Shown one piece after another: positions 9,154-21,852 of a stretch of 64,000 bases of DNA; the first letter of the stretch is position 1, and every line of letters begins with the position of its first letter. The position numbers and the translations under genes are program-made. The notes beneath the pieces were generated by a model. That model had not been told where the DNA came from. It did not search any database and was given only the letters and a program-made list of their open reading frames with translations. This DNA comes from Myrica gale (lineage: Eukaryota; Streptophyta; Magnoliopsida; Fagales; Myricaceae), in the NCBI GenBank assembly GCA_963930655.1, contig OZ005605.1, forward strand, positions 11,477,501 to 11,541,500, read 5' to 3'.

Positions 9154-11985
9154 ATGGCCTCAAGCACTGAAACACAGATAATTCCAACTCAAGTCTCCGA
9201 CGACGAATTAATCCTCTTTGCCTTGCAAGTCGTCAGCTCCTCAGTCCTTTCCATGGTCCTCAAAACGGCCATAGAGCTTGACCTCTTGGAGATCATGGCT
9301 AAGGCTGGAGCTGGCGCATACCTGTCACCTTCAGAGATAGCATCCAGGCTCCCTACCACAAACGCAGATGCGCCAGTTTTGCTGGACCGTATCCTGCGCC
9401 TCCTGGCTAGCTACTCTATTCTCACTTACTCTTTGCGCAGGCTCCCTGATGGCAAGGTTGAGAGGCTATATGGTCTAGGCCCTGTGTGCAAGTTCTTGAC
9501 TAAGAACGAGGATGGTGTGTCTATTGCTCCTCTTTCTCTCTTGAATCAGGATAAGGCCTTTATTGAGAGCTGGTAACCATTCTCGTCTTCTCCTTCTTCA
9601 TCTATCATATCCTTGTTCTTCTCCTTTTTTTTGTCTTGTTAGTGTTTTAATGTTGGCACCTATTCACCCTCTCTAGGTGTTAATAGGGTCTAAACTGGAT
9701 TTTTCATCTCTAATCCTCATTTGGAATAGAATCTAACAATTAGTTGTACTAAATTTGGATTCTTTCCGTCACTAAAAAATACCATGAAACTTGTACTACG
9801 TCTTATTCGTTCTTTTTAAACAGTAGATTTTTGTCATATGAGCACCACGGCCTGCCATGAAACTTAATAAAGTCCTGGATCTTGGCGTAAGATTTCAAAA
9901 TTGTAAAACAAGGAGGCGTGTTTGATGCACATCTTACTTACCCACTAAATGGTTTCCATGTTGTAATGGAAGAGAAAAACTAGACGAAAATTTCCCAGCA
10001 TTTGCCTTTCTTTTCAAATCAGAATTTATGGGTTCAGGGTTCATAGCGATGGGGCCTTGCCTAGTGGTTGCTTTTAACCGTTTGGACAAGGTGGTGGACT
10101 TCTATATCTCTACGGCCTTAAATTTCAACCATTTAGATTTACCATAATTGATAATAAGCTGTTTGTTTGTTAAGGTCCACCTGTCCTAGTTAACAACCCC
10201 AAGTTAGATTTTCATTGTTAGTGAACTTTTACCTGGCACCTTCTACCACTTGTATCAGTTATGAAAATTTAATGATGGCAAGTACTGAAAATTGAATTCT
10301 TGTTTTGGAGGGCCAATTGTAAAAGGAATGCTAATTCTTTTAACAAGTTCTTTCACGTCCTTTCTCTCCTTTCAGAGTCTGTGAATGCCTCCAATCATTG
10401 CCAACCAAAACCTCTTGGAATCCACGATACTGCCAAACAAGGACTTTAATTGAAAGACACAGCCAGATCCAAAGAGAGAGATAGAAAGTGACAGAGCTTT
10501 GTTATCTAACGATGTTGTGCGTGAGAACTATTTCACCTGATGTTGTTTTCTATAGGTTCCACTTGAAAGATGCAATTCTTGAAGGCGGAATTCCATTCAA
10601 CAAGGCCCATGGAACGACCGTATTCGAGTATCAAGGCAAAGACCTTAGATTCAACAAGATCTTCAACATGGGAATGTCTGATCATTCCTCCATTACCATG
10701 ACGAAAATCCTAGAGACCTACAAAGGCTTTGAGGGCCTCACATCAGTGGTTGATGTTGGTGGTGGGACTGGCGTTGTCCTCAATATGATCGTCTCTAAAT
10801 ACCCCTCTATAAAGGGCATAAACTTTGATTTGCCACATGTCATTGAGGATGCACCATCTTATCCTGGTATTGGCATTATCTGAAATTTTCCATCCATATA
10901 CTTGGTAATATGTTTTTTTTTCCAGCTATTACTTCTGTCGGGATGGAGGTTTAAGAGTTAAGAGTCTTTAGACCTTCCTTAAATCAGACTTGTAAAGGCA
11001 GCCACTGGCTTCTCTTACTAGATATTGTGCACCACAAAATAACATTGGCCTTGTTTCTGTTGTCATGAGCTTGTTATCATGATCTCATGTTTTAGGGGTG
11101 GTGGCTGCAGGTGTGGACCACGTCAGGGGAGACATGTTTGCTAGTGTTCCGAGAGGAGACGCCATTTTCATGAAGGTGCTTCTGAAATCTGAAATTCTTT
11201 CACTTTCTTTCCTACCCACTTATTTGGGAGTTTAGTTGGTCCGGTCCTATAAGGTTACAATGATGCTATAAATTGTTACCAGGGAGGACCACTAGCACTA
11301 AAGAATCCCACGACACTTCCGGTTTAACTCTAAATGAAATTCACTTTCTTGCCTACCCACTTATTTGGGAGTTTAGTTGGTCCGGTCCTATAAGGTTACA
11401 ATGATGCTATTAATTGTTACCAGGGAGGACCACTAGCACTCAAGATTCCCACGACACCTCCAGTTTAACTCTAAATGAAAACTTAAGTCAAAATTTTTTA
11501 TGCATGCAGTAGATTTGATTTCAGTAGATTACTGAATTTCACTAGTAAACGCGGGGGGGGGGGGGGGGGGGGGGGGTTGAAGCTGTGGAGAGAATGGTGT
11601 TTGTGCTTAGAATTTATAGCAATAAGACTGTGCCTTATTTATCCTCTTGACATATGTGTCGCCACTATAATTACAGTGGATATGTCATAATTGGAGTGAT
11701 GAGCACTGCATGAAACTTTTGAAGAACTGCTATGATGTTCTTCCAGATAATGGGAAGGTAATTGTTGCTGAATGCATTCTTCCAGTATCCCCGGACACTA
11801 GCCTCGCTTCCAAGGGAGTTTGCCACATGGACATTTTCATGTTGGCTCAAAATCCGGGCGGGAGGGAGAGGACCGAGGAGGAGTTTGAAGCCTTTGCTAA
11901 AGGGGCTGGATTTCAAATTTTCAGAGTAATGGGTTGTGTTTTCAATACCTATATCATGGAATTCATTAAAAAGTCGAGTACTTGA
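9154..11985 (+). CDS. Caffeate/5-hydroxyferulate O-methyltransferase-like protein (COMT family)
   Basis: Cytosolic S-adenosylmethionine-dependent O-methyltransferase of the phenylpropanoid/lignin type. Exons: 9154-9572, 10556-10866, 11111-11175, 11677-11985; all junctions GT..AG and phases close, giving 367 aa (family usually about 365). An N-terminal dimerisation domain (1-120) is followed by the catalytic domain with SAM motif VDVGGGTG. Numbering coincides with alfalfa COMT: catalytic His269, Glu297 and Glu329 are present, as are Asn131, Phe172, Phe176, Met180, His183, Met320 and Asn324. Altered pocket positions: Ala162 to Val, His166 to Gln, Asp270 to Asn, Ile316 to Met, Ile319 to Phe. So the methyl-transfer machinery is intact but the phenol-binding site differs from canonical COMT. 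A divergent paralogue with shifted substrate preference, or one losing function, is plausible. Intron 1 (9573-10555) carries a 50 bp LTR-end-like scrap at 9655-9705. Confidence 0.9.
11194..11480 (+). repeat. Tandem duplication in COMT-like intron 3
   Basis: Two copies of a ~141 bp unit (the shared core 'cctacccacttatttgggag' starts at 11211 and 11352) with few differences. It starts 18 bases after the donor at 11176. Confidence 0.85.
11553..11576 (+). repeat. Poly-G tract in COMT-like intron 3
   Basis: An uninterrupted run of 24 G, about 100 bases before the exon 4 acceptor. Length may be unreliable because such runs are hard to sequence. Confidence 0.8.
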
Positions 11986-12440
11986 ATTGGATGCTTTATG
12001 GTTGGGACTCGCTTTGTCTGTTTCGCAACTTATGATATATGTATTTTCTATTACAGAAACAGAGGAAAAAGGAAAATGGAATAATGTGAAAACGACAGAT
12101 TTCTTACATGATATGAAGTTACCAATTTGAATTCACGTAGATAGATTTCTTGTGTCAGCTGGTTAGACTTCAGCACCTTATCAGTACCATCTGGGAGTTG
12201 GTTTTAGATGTTCTGCCAGTGAAGCAAAACAGGTCTTCGGACAACAACAAAAGTTTGATTACGCGAGCAATTCATCGACGCCATGTAAGAACGTTTGGAG
12301 TCTACATTAGTATGCAAACTGTCAAAACTGTGCTGGAAGCTACAAGCGCACAAAATAAAGTCATTTTAGGCTCCCATGTGTTAAGGTATTTTTGTGTTTG
12401 CATCATTTTATGTCAAAATATGTCGTGATCGACTTGTAAT
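11986..12440 (+). other. COMT-like 3' flank
   Basis: The first ~150 bases are AT-rich and could be the 3' untranslated region. No clear AATAAA is placed well. The rest (12130-12440) resembles nothing I recognise. Confidence 0.4.
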
Positions 12441-12812
12441 TTTAGTCCTCACATTTGTTTAAGAGTTAGAGTTGATGGTCTGTCCAAAGTCTTTATCACG
12501 TTCAATCATCGTTTAACAAGCGCTCGAGTTCCCTTGGAAAAATTCATACATGGTCATCACGTTTAACCTGCTTTCAAAAAGCGCTCAAGCGCCCTTAGAA
12601 AAATTCATACAGAGTCATCGCGTTCAACTAGCGTTTAACAAGCGCTCGAGCGCTCAATTATAATTTCAGACAGAAACATAACATTCGACGAGTGCTCGAC
12701 CAGCGCTCGAGCGACTTCCTGCGAATTTCAAAAATTACTGAATTTTTGGTCTTTCCTTATGAAACTTTGGGAAACCCTACAAGGTTTTGAGTGAGACTGT
12801 CCAGAACCCTAT

Positions 12813-14420
12813 TGTTAGCCCAAGGTTGTTCTTGCAAACAATCCTTCATGATTTTGATGATAACAAAGTTTTCAAGCTTGTTCAAGTCTTTTAGATTTTA
12901 TATTGAAATCTCTTTTAAGATCATTACTTTTCTTCATGTATCAAGGGTTCTTTATTCTAAAATCTCTCTAAGCATACTTGATCTTCTTTAATCTTGTTAA
13001 TTGATCATATTTTATATTGCAAATTAAATTTGAGAATTATCGAATTGGAGTAGTGTTGTCAAAGTACTAAGTTTTTATGACCAAGTGATGAAAGTGTCAA
13101 CACATTGGACCATGGTGTCGACACATTGAACTACTACCCGAGAGTTTTGATTTTCTGGCCTTCAAAACAATTTTTATGACTAAGTGTTGGAAGTGTCGAC
13201 ACATTGGACCATGGTGTCGCAACATTGAACTAACGACCCGAGAGTTTACATTTCTGGCATTCAAATGTTTTGTTTTGTCTAAGTGTTGGAAGTGTCGACA
13301 CATTAGACCATGGTGTCGACACATTGCACTAACACCCGAGAGTTTGCTTTTCAGGCCATTTGAAATGTTTTTTTGCTAAGTGTTGGAAGTGTCGACACAT
13401 TGGAGCATAGTGTCGACACATTGAACTAACACCCGAGAATTTGCTTTTCAGGCCATTTGAAAATGTTTTTTTGCTAAGTGTTGGAAGTGTCGACACATTT
13501 GAGCATAGTGTCGACACATTGAACTAACACCCGAGAGCCTATTTCCAGATTAAGTTAATGCGTCAACACTTACAATCAATGTGTCGACACATCATGTTAT
13601 TTTTGTAAAAAATCTGGAAACGACGTCAACTCATTTCAAACTCCTCCAATTGTCTCAAATGTCCTCCAACGGCTTCTAAACTTTACAAGAAGACCCTTGG
13701 TGCCCTAGAAGCTTTAAATAGAAGAGGATGAAGAGAGAGAAGGCGGTGTGCTGTGGTATTAACTCTTGCCCTAAATTCCAGAGAGAGAAAAAGCCTTCAA
13801 CAAGGAAAAAGTTTCACCAACCAAAAAGCTCGTGATTTCACCTGCAATTTCAGTAGTTCTTTGTGTGAATCTTGTCTCTTTGCACACCTCAGTACCTCAT
13901 ACTTGTTTATTCAGCTTAAATAGCCTTTTACGAAGATTCTCTTTGTACCCTTTCTTGAAAAACTCGTGAGTGTTTGTGAAAAACACTTGTCCTACTTCGT
14001 GGGTAGAAGAAATACTCTAGGTTGTGAGGATTTGTGAGAGTGAGTTAAAGTGTGAGCTCGAAAACACTTTGTAAAGCTTCCTTAGCACCCAAGAAGCTAA
14101 GGTGTAATTACTATTTGGAGAATAGTGAAGGAAGCCCAAGGAAGTCAATAGCCTTGGGGTGGACGTAGGCAAGTGTTGGCCGAACCACCTAAAAGTCACG
14201 GTGTTATCTTTCTATCCTTATCTTCATTTACTGCTGATATTTATTTGTTGCACTTGTTTATCTTTCATTTTACTCTTCACTATAGTCTTTGGTTATATAG
14301 ATCTATTCTCCTGCTCTTTAGAAAGGATTCTTATCATATTGGGTTTTATAAGAAAAAGGACAAAAGTTTTTTTAAAAAAACTCAATTCACCCCTCCTCTT
14401 GGGTTGTTTTTACCCTTTCA
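12813..14420 (+). mobile_element. Inner solo LTR (TGTTAGCCCAAGG family), 1.6 kb
   Basis: Starts TGTTAGCCCAAGG, ends TACCCTTTCA, and is flanked by the 5 bp duplication CCTAT (12808-12812 and 14421-14425): TG..CA ends plus a 5 bp duplication is the signature of an LTR retrotransposon. It has no internal domain, so it is probably a solo LTR left by recombination. The 3' portion contains the 'caattcacccctcctcttgg' type end common in plant Copia LTRs. It shares its start, its TGTCGACACA repeats and the block 'gacgtaggcaagtgttggcc' with the copy at 22476-27740. Confidence 0.75.
13080..13545 (+). repeat. Minisatellite of about 98 bp units inside the inner LTR
   Basis: About five units starting near 13083, 13180, 13279, 13377 and 13477. 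Each carries 'aagtgttggaagtgtcgaca' followed some 20 bases later by a second GTGTCGACACATTG, then 'acccgagagttt'. The palindrome TGTCGACA occurs about eight times. Confidence 0.85.
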
Positions 14421-15069
14421 CCTATTGAGGCTTCCATTGAGAATATTTGTGCTTCAATATTGATAAGTTTTTTTTTCTCTATTCTTCCTTCAAATATCTT
14501 TGTAACTTTCATAGTGTTGAAAGTGTATTAAAGTACATGGTTTGTTCGTGAAGAATCCTTAAGAAGATCCTCAAAAGTCTGACGAAAATGTCGCGCTGAG
14601 TGGGTCTAAGCAGGGAGACTTAGATTATTACATCAGGTTTGTGAGAGTCAAGCAACTGGGGTTACCCGTATTTGAATAATTGTTTGTAAAGTTTTCTTCT
14701 TAGTGAACTTTAAGTGGCTGCTATCCAGGAGTAGTTTTTCTTTTGAATGATATTTCAAAAGTTTTTCACTTCGTGACCAAATTCTTGTCTTTTTGTGTGA
14801 TTGATTATTTATTTGATGATTGATTTGTTGGTTTAATACATCTAGACTGATCAATTTTAGAACTTGTTTTAAAATTAGTGTTGAATAATTTTTAAATTGA
14901 GATCTCACCTATTCACCCCCTCTAGGTGTAGTTAGGGTCTAAACTAGGTTTTTCACCATGAAACGCAATTGCATAAGATGGTCACCTACCCATGCTGAGA
15001 TTTGGGTAAGATTAATGCAAGAACCATAAAAGGACTTGCACGGTTCAAAAGTATCCATCTTCCTGTTTA

Positions 15070-16317
15070 GTGGGTTTTTTATCAACAAATTTAATTACCA
15101 TTAAAAGCAACACCAAAAGTCCATACAAAGTACATCAATTAAGGAGGATCAGAACCCTCGTAAACCCACCAAACTCGGGAAAACATCCCTCCTGAAGGGA
15201 GGAAGCAGCGGGCAACCCATTGGGCAAGTCTGTGTGCAGCAACATTCACACACCTAGCAGGAAAGGAACATTTGAAACCGAGGACCTCTGCAACACGAGA
15301 CTTGATCCTGGAAATGAGAGAATCTATTATCCATGGGCAGTCCTATTGGTCCCTCTCAACCGGCTCTATCGAAGTTAAAAGTGTCTCGCTCAAAGATGAC
15401 ATTCATCTAGGAGTGATTAGAGGCCACTTGGACACCTAGCTGCATAGCTTCAGCTTTGCCCACCATCAGATCCACAGAACACAATTTCTTAGTTTCAGTA
15501 TGCACAATTTGGCCTTGGAAGTCCCGACATGCCATAGAAAAGGATGGGAAAATCGCCACATCTACATTAATTTTGAGAATCCCTAGCGAAGGGGCTGCCA
15601 TACATGGGAATGAATCGAAGAATTCGCCTACCAAGTTGCCACATGCTGCAAGCTGGTCTATCGGATTCGATCCACCAAAATTAGAGTCTCCATGCAGGTT
15701 TCACTATGCACAATTTTATTACATTCAAACCAAACCAGATCACAAGCATTCGCTGCATATAGTTGAAAATGGTGGCATGCTTCAAAGGGAATATTGAAAA
15801 GGCCAGGGTCAAGAATGACCGAATCCATTTCACCATTGGGAACACTGCAAATCGATCAGTGAATAGTCAATATTCATTTTGAAGTGATTCATTGATTCCT
15901 CATGGGACTGACAAAGGGGACAGTTGCAACTCTCCAAGACACTATTTTGAAGTACTGAAGCAAATAGAAGCTCTAGTGGGGAGAATATTTCATGCTATTT
16001 TTTAATAAGAGTAACCATAACCTCGCATGGACTTTCAGCTTCCAAAGCAATTTCCACTATTGCATACTCAAAAGGGCTAGCCGCTTCATCAAGCCGTGGG
16101 AGGAGATTTTTATACATAGATTTGGTGGAATATTTGCCTGAATTATCAAGGGACCAAATCCATCTATCAAAGCTACTGATCAAATGAAGGAGTAAACGAA
16201 TAATATGAGAAATGGTTTCATCATCAAATATTTGTTGAAGGAGCAGTCTATCCCATTGATGAGTTATTGGGGAAATGAGAGAGCTAACTTGGGAAACAGA
16301 TTGCCTCCGAAGGCAAT
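15070..16317 (-). mobile_element. LINE (L1 type) 3' part: zinc finger and RNase H region
   Basis: Read on the minus strand from about 16317: a WIWSLDNSGKYSTKS block (the usual segment before the zinc finger in plant LINEs), then a CPLC..H zinc-binding stretch near 15920, then an RNase H domain (about 15634-15200) beginning LKINVDVAIF with CRDFQGQIV and KAEAMQLG motifs. Several stops and frameshifts make it dead. The 3' end is near 15070 in an A-rich tail (complement of TTTTTTATC). This appears to be the downstream part of the LINE whose earlier parts lie at 22014-22475 and 27940-28350. Confidence 0.7.
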
Positions 16318-16555
16318 TTGTGCAAAGGATCCGACTGGACGACAGAGATTATATTCTACAAATCTAACGGTGAAAAATAGTCCAAGCCATTTAATGATAT
16401 TATTTGGCTTTCCAGCTCGGCTCCCTGGCTTTCACGTGAGGCTTGAGCCCCCCTTCCCCTTTCTTCCACGCCTGAGTCTCTTCCCGCGTGAGTTCCTTCC
16501 TAGCCAAGTTTTTTCTCCTTCTCTTTCACCATCTCTCTGCCGCTTTTCCCCTCTC
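16318..16555 (+). repeat. Left arm of the inverted-repeat element
   Basis: Pairs with 21853-22013. Ends in a pyrimidine-rich stretch ('tttcaccatctctctgc') also seen in the other arm. Similarity may extend weakly to about 16250. Confidence 0.65.
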
Positions 16556-19500
16556 TAAAGTCAGTGATAATCGAGCTGGGCAAACCTCAGGCTCTAGTCA
16601 TTGATTTATTCTGTACCCAGCTTTTGAAATATGCAGGGAGCTTTCCAGCCCTACTTACACCTTCTTCACTACTCCGATTGCTTTTCTTGCTTTATCCTTG
16701 TATCTTCTTACACTAGACCGTTGACCTTCCGGAGCCCATTCAGGTCCCAAGTTGCATGCCGATACGAACCTCATCTCTCACTCCTCTGATCGTCGGATTC
16801 CTCTCAAGAGCTAAAAGTGAGTTTTATCTTTCCTTTCACTCTCTAATCTCCTCTACAAAACTATATGGTGGTTCCAAAAAATGTCAACGACTGAGGGTGG
16901 AGCAGTAACTATGGAAAAAAGGAATGAAACATCGCCAAATAGAGCGTTGACTACAGAAATGAACACAAATTTAAATTAGGGAGATTGAAATTGAGAACTT
17001 ACAGGACAGAATGTAGTTAGAACCACAATTTCTCCACTAGGATCAATATCATGTCTTGTTGTAAGGCACTTCGTTACTATTTGCTGGTAACCAAAAGGCA
17101 CTCCATTTTTGGGAGTGTACAAATGTCAATGTAAATTTTCTAACTTTCAGAATCTTAGATTTCATGCAAAATCTTGGTTACCAGCATTGTCAATTGTAAG
17201 GCCAACATACCCATCAATCAAACAAGTCCAAGCCAATTTGGTAAAAACTACCTTAGCATAATTCAAGTCTCCAGCTTCGTCAGTCGCGCAAAAATCAATA
17301 AGCCTACTCAAGCGAGGATGAGCTGCTGTCACAACTTAGGGAGTATAAGAGCCTCAAAGACTTGTTGTAGTATTTTTGTTGTATTGGGTTATAGGTGTGA
17401 CCATTGTTTGTTGAGGTTCTATTTGAACTTTTGTGCTTTAATTATTCTATTTTTATGTTTTCTATTTTTCATGGATGTATAAGTGATGCATACCATTACA
17501 AATATAGATCTTATATGAATTTGACTTAAATCTTTGAATGTTGTGTAGGTCTGTTAGTTTTTAATGACTGTCCAAAGATAATATCACAAAGAGAAGTAAT
17601 GAGTTTTGAAGAGTCACCAAGAGTAATCTTGAGATATGAAGAGAAGAACAGGGTACATGATTTTTGTGGTGAACTCCTATATTTTTTGTTCAAATTATGA
17701 TTTTGTCAATGCTTTTGGAAAGGTCTTAATTTTATCTGTCCCTTTTACTACCCCAATATTCCAAGTGTACAATTGCAAGCAATGTAAAGTATCTGAATTT
17801 TGTTCCTTTATTTTTTGGCAATTTCTGTTTCTATTAAATTTATGTTCAACTCCTTAACAAAATTTGCTTTTGTAGAATGTTCCATAAGTTTGTGCATAAA
17901 ATGTCCACCACAAGAGATCCACTAAATTTAGGTAGGTATAGACAAGAAGAATGAAGAAAAAAATCCACTAAATTGATGTACTTGTTGGTATGTACAAGTT
18001 ACATTGTGATTGACGAAACTCAAAATTAAAAAAAAATTACAAGACCAAAACATTCCCCTCTCAACATCCTCTGAGCTTTAGCGACTTGCTCGCTACCAGA
18101 TGAGCCAAATCAACAACCCTTTTGCTACAAAGGGAATCACAAAACCATCTCCGTTCAATTGTTCGCCATTGATATTATTCTTTTCAAGATCAGTAGATTC
18201 AATCCCTTGATCCACGCATGTTCAATCCCAAGATTAGTAGCTTCAATACCTCACTGATTATGAGAGCCTTCCCATCTCTAATATAGGTTCCTGATTGAAT
18301 CATTAAATAATTGATCCTTCCCATATCATAGTTTAAGCAAATACCTGGATATATGTACATTCAGATTAGCAACGCTGGAGGCCTATAAACCCAAGAAAAT
18401 AACAAAGCACTGGTGCACAATTTATGGTGCATACAATATTGTTAGCCCTCATGACATATATGGCGACGTAAAAATTAGAAACATAATGTTTTTTGAATAT
18501 TTGAATATTTTAAAGTATCATAGGAATGCTTATGGATAATGATTGGAACATCTCATAACATATCAAATTCAGGTGAGTTATTAGGCTACATCCACAATAC
18601 AGTTTGGAAACCTTGGTGAGGTGACCTTTCAATCGAGGCATGAAGAACAGCTTATATCACAACATTAATCGACCTTCTAAAATCTATAGTAACATTCTTT
18701 GACAGTATAATTGTCATCATCTATGAAGACATTCTGAGTATCATTCAAGCCTCTACAAATATGTAGGATTCCACTCAAACAAATATGTAGGAGAATAATG
18801 TTATCAGAGAGGAGCTAAATACTATTACTTGGACGAAAATACATCTTAAGCAAACCTTGTCCACAAGCATGTCACAATAACTCCTATTATGGCTGCAAAC
18901 TAACTTAATAGAAACTTTCCTGTTGAAGCTCGAGATGAGCAAGGAAAATAATATTTATAAACTACAAATCGACATTAAAAGTTGGTCAAAGCAAAAATTC
19001 AATGAGGGGTGACGCCCGATATATTTCCAATGAGGCAATGGATTCCACAAATTTGTCTAGATCTAGAAATGGTGACTTTCCGAGGAAGTATGTTGTTTTA
19101 AAATCACTTGGACAAGCATTCAATGCTTGTTCTTGTGAGGCAACACAATAGGTTGCAAAAATATGATTCAGTTGCAATGAGAAGGAATATCAATGATTGA
19201 TGGCAACACAATATGGTTTGAAAGGTATCATGAAACAGATCTAATATCTGGTAATTGTAGATTGATGGTAAGACAAATCATATACTAAAAGTACCTCTGT
19301 CTCAAACTGTAAGGTCATCACACAATCAAACTCTATTTTGCAGACTAGAAGCTTCTCACAATCATCATCCAAATTGCAAATCAAGGATACCATGAACACG
19401 TCTTCCACACATTGATATTTAACAACACTGAAGACAAATTATCGTATGCTAACATTGAGAAAATAATGGATTACATAGGCACCAGGAAAATAAAAACCTA

Positions 19501-19610
19501 GGCAACAAGAAAATTTATTCCTCAGTTCAGATTTACAATATAAATACTATCACTGACAAAGAAGAGAGTCATACCATGTCCTTACATTTGAATCGGCCCG
19601 TGGGTAGAAG

Positions 19611-20803
19611 TAGGGGTGTTCAAAACCACCAGTAAAATTCGGTGGAACCGGCACCGGGTTCCCAGTACCCAAGCTTACCGGTGCCGGTACCGGAGGCTTA
19701 AATTTTGGAAAACTCCGGTGGGTTTACCGGTTCCCGGGTACCGATAAACTGGGTTTTAATTTTTTTATTCCATTTACTAAAGAAAAGGAGAAGCAAGTAC
19801 ATCGAACCAAAACTGAATCAAACAGGTCGAGAAAGAACCCCTACCCCTTGGCTACATGACTTCTATTCAGATGAAGAAGAAGGTTCAGATGTCTTTCTCC
19901 CTTCTTTCTCTCTCTCTATCTCTCTCATGTGTGTCTACGCGTCTTTCTGTATCCAACTATCCGAGTCTAAGGTCAGGGGATAAAATCTCTCACAGTTTAC
20001 TTATAGGGACAAAACATGTTAATAAAGAAAAATAAAATAACTCTCAATATGACTTTGGTTAGTTTATTTTCGAATCGATTCACGTAAAACAAAACTGAAC
20101 GGGAGAAAAAAAATAAGAATAAAATACCTGGAATATACACAAAATGTTTAATTACCTTGTTTTTAGATCGATAATATATTATTCTTTTTTTCTTGTTTGT
20201 TTTGCTTGTAATTTCCTAAATGTTCCATTGGTTCTAAATAACTTGTGATCAAGTTAAGGGCTCCTCAATTTTCTTCTAAATTTCAAAAAGTAATTTCCTA
20301 AATGTTCCATTGGTTCTAAATAACTTATGAAAGGGAAGTCAATGCTTGACATATTTTTAATGGGCTTTGTAGTCATTTCCTGTATAGAAGTAATTTAAGA
20401 TTTATGCGAACAAAGGTTCATTTGTGTAACTAATAACAGATTCTTCTTTAGCTATTGTTGTTGGGTTGTTAATTTTGGATTTTATTAGTTTGCACTTTAG
20501 ATTCTCACCTTATCTTTTAAGATATTATCTAATTTTACTGATTTTGGATTTCATTAGTTTAGATTTTATAATCAAAAGAAAAAAGAAAAAATACATTAGG
20601 CCAAATGCGTAAAATACTAAAAAAATTGTCCAATATAAATGCAGATTAATGGGGAACTGCCACTGCTAAAACTGCCAACACTAAGGGCCAATTTTTACAC
20701 TTAATAGTGTAGGTGTAGGTAGCCAATATTTTAAAACCAACCTATCTGGTGTAGGTGCCTCTTTTGGCCAAAACCGACACTTACACTGGGTTGAACAACC
20801 ATA
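19611..20803. mobile_element. Non-autonomous hAT element, 1.2 kb
   Basis: The left end TAGGGGTGTTCAAAACC and right end GGGTTGAACAACCATA are imperfect inverted repeats of hAT type. The flanks give a decayed 8 bp duplication (GGTAGAAG 19603-19610, GGTCAAAG 20804-20811; 6 of 8 match). The left subterminal region is rich in ACCGG/CCGGT motifs, usual for plant hAT elements. There is no transposase; a 92-codon frame at 19705-19983 has no recognisable domain. Confidence 0.7.
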
Positions 20804-21852
20804 GGTCAAAGCACAGAGTTCTTCCCTGCCTTTGATGATAGAGCCAAATGAAAGCAACAATTTCTTGAATAGATAGTAGTGTCCACAAAAAGTTGGCTTG
20901 AGGATTTGGTGGAGCTTGAATCTTTTTTCACTAACATTTTTTCAAATCTTGCATCACTTTTCCTTGCAATTAGAATCCGAGCATGCTCGTCAGTTTCGGC
21001 CTTTTTCTCTGGTGGTTCCTATTGTCATCGTTGTTTTGTGCGTTTCAAAGTTGTCGTCATATCTTCTCTCCCTTTTGCAGCCTTTTCAAGCTAGAAGATC
21101 TCTCTGATGGAGTCGGATCAGCGCTACGTCCGCCTTTCCTCCGGTGGAAGCCGTCGTCGACGGTCTGTCCGGACCCTTGTGGTCCTTGTTGGTTTTTCTT
21201 GTCCTAACCTTTGTGGTCTTTTCAAGTTTGTGTTGTAACCCGGGCCTTGAGGTTGGTTTGATCTCGGCTTTTGTCGCCATTACTGGATATTTTGATCTGC
21301 TGATTGTAGGACCTTTGGTCCATTTAGGTTTTTCTATTGGCCTTCTGGACATGACTTTGTTTGTACTGGCTGCTATCCTTAGATTTTAATATATTTAGTA
21401 CTGTTGCTTAGAAGAAGAAAAAAATAATCTAAGAGCATATATGATAATATGTCATCATATAGTGACAACTGTTGATATTTCTACAAAAAAGGAACAAAAC
21501 ATTCTAACTCAAATACATTCCATTCTAGCAAGATAACTAAAAGAGCCAGCAAGATAAAGGCTACACAACGGAATCAAATACACACACACACAGGTCATCA
21601 ATCAACTGCATGAAGGTAGTTTCAACAACAATGTCACTAAAAGAGGTAATAGCCGAACTTGGGACTAAACTTGTTTCCAAAATTGGATTAATTAGATGAA
21701 CTGAGGAGCAGTAGAGATGGTGAAGGAGAAGGAGGAGAGGAGCGGCAAAGAGGTTCTGCGAGGAAAGTAACGACAGAGAGATTCCAACGAGGAAAAGAGG
21801 AATTTTGGCGAGGTTCAGGTGAGGAGAGGAGCGCAAGAAGGAGGTTTGTCCT

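Larger units (their letters stand above)
12440..14957 (+). mobile_element. Outer LTR fossil, interrupted by an inner solo LTR
   Basis: Sequence before 12812 joins smoothly to sequence after 14425. The right part ends with 'cacctattcaccccctctag' followed by 'gtgtagttagggtctaaact', a recurring 3' end of plant Copia-type LTRs; a 50 bp scrap of the same end lies in COMT-like intron 1 (9655-9705). The left part (12480-12720) has repeated GCTCGAGCGC palindromes. No protein-coding domain is present. The exact left end is not determined. Confidence 0.55.

Noticed and set aside
9655-9705. LTR-end-like scrap in COMT-like intron 1 as a full insertion
   Set aside because: Only ~50 bases match the LTR end at 14908-14957; no second end or target duplication was seen.
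13080-13545. Regularly spaced repeats resembling a CRISPR array
   Set aside because: Units are ~98 bp tandem repeats with similar 'spacers', inside a plant LTR; it is a minisatellite.
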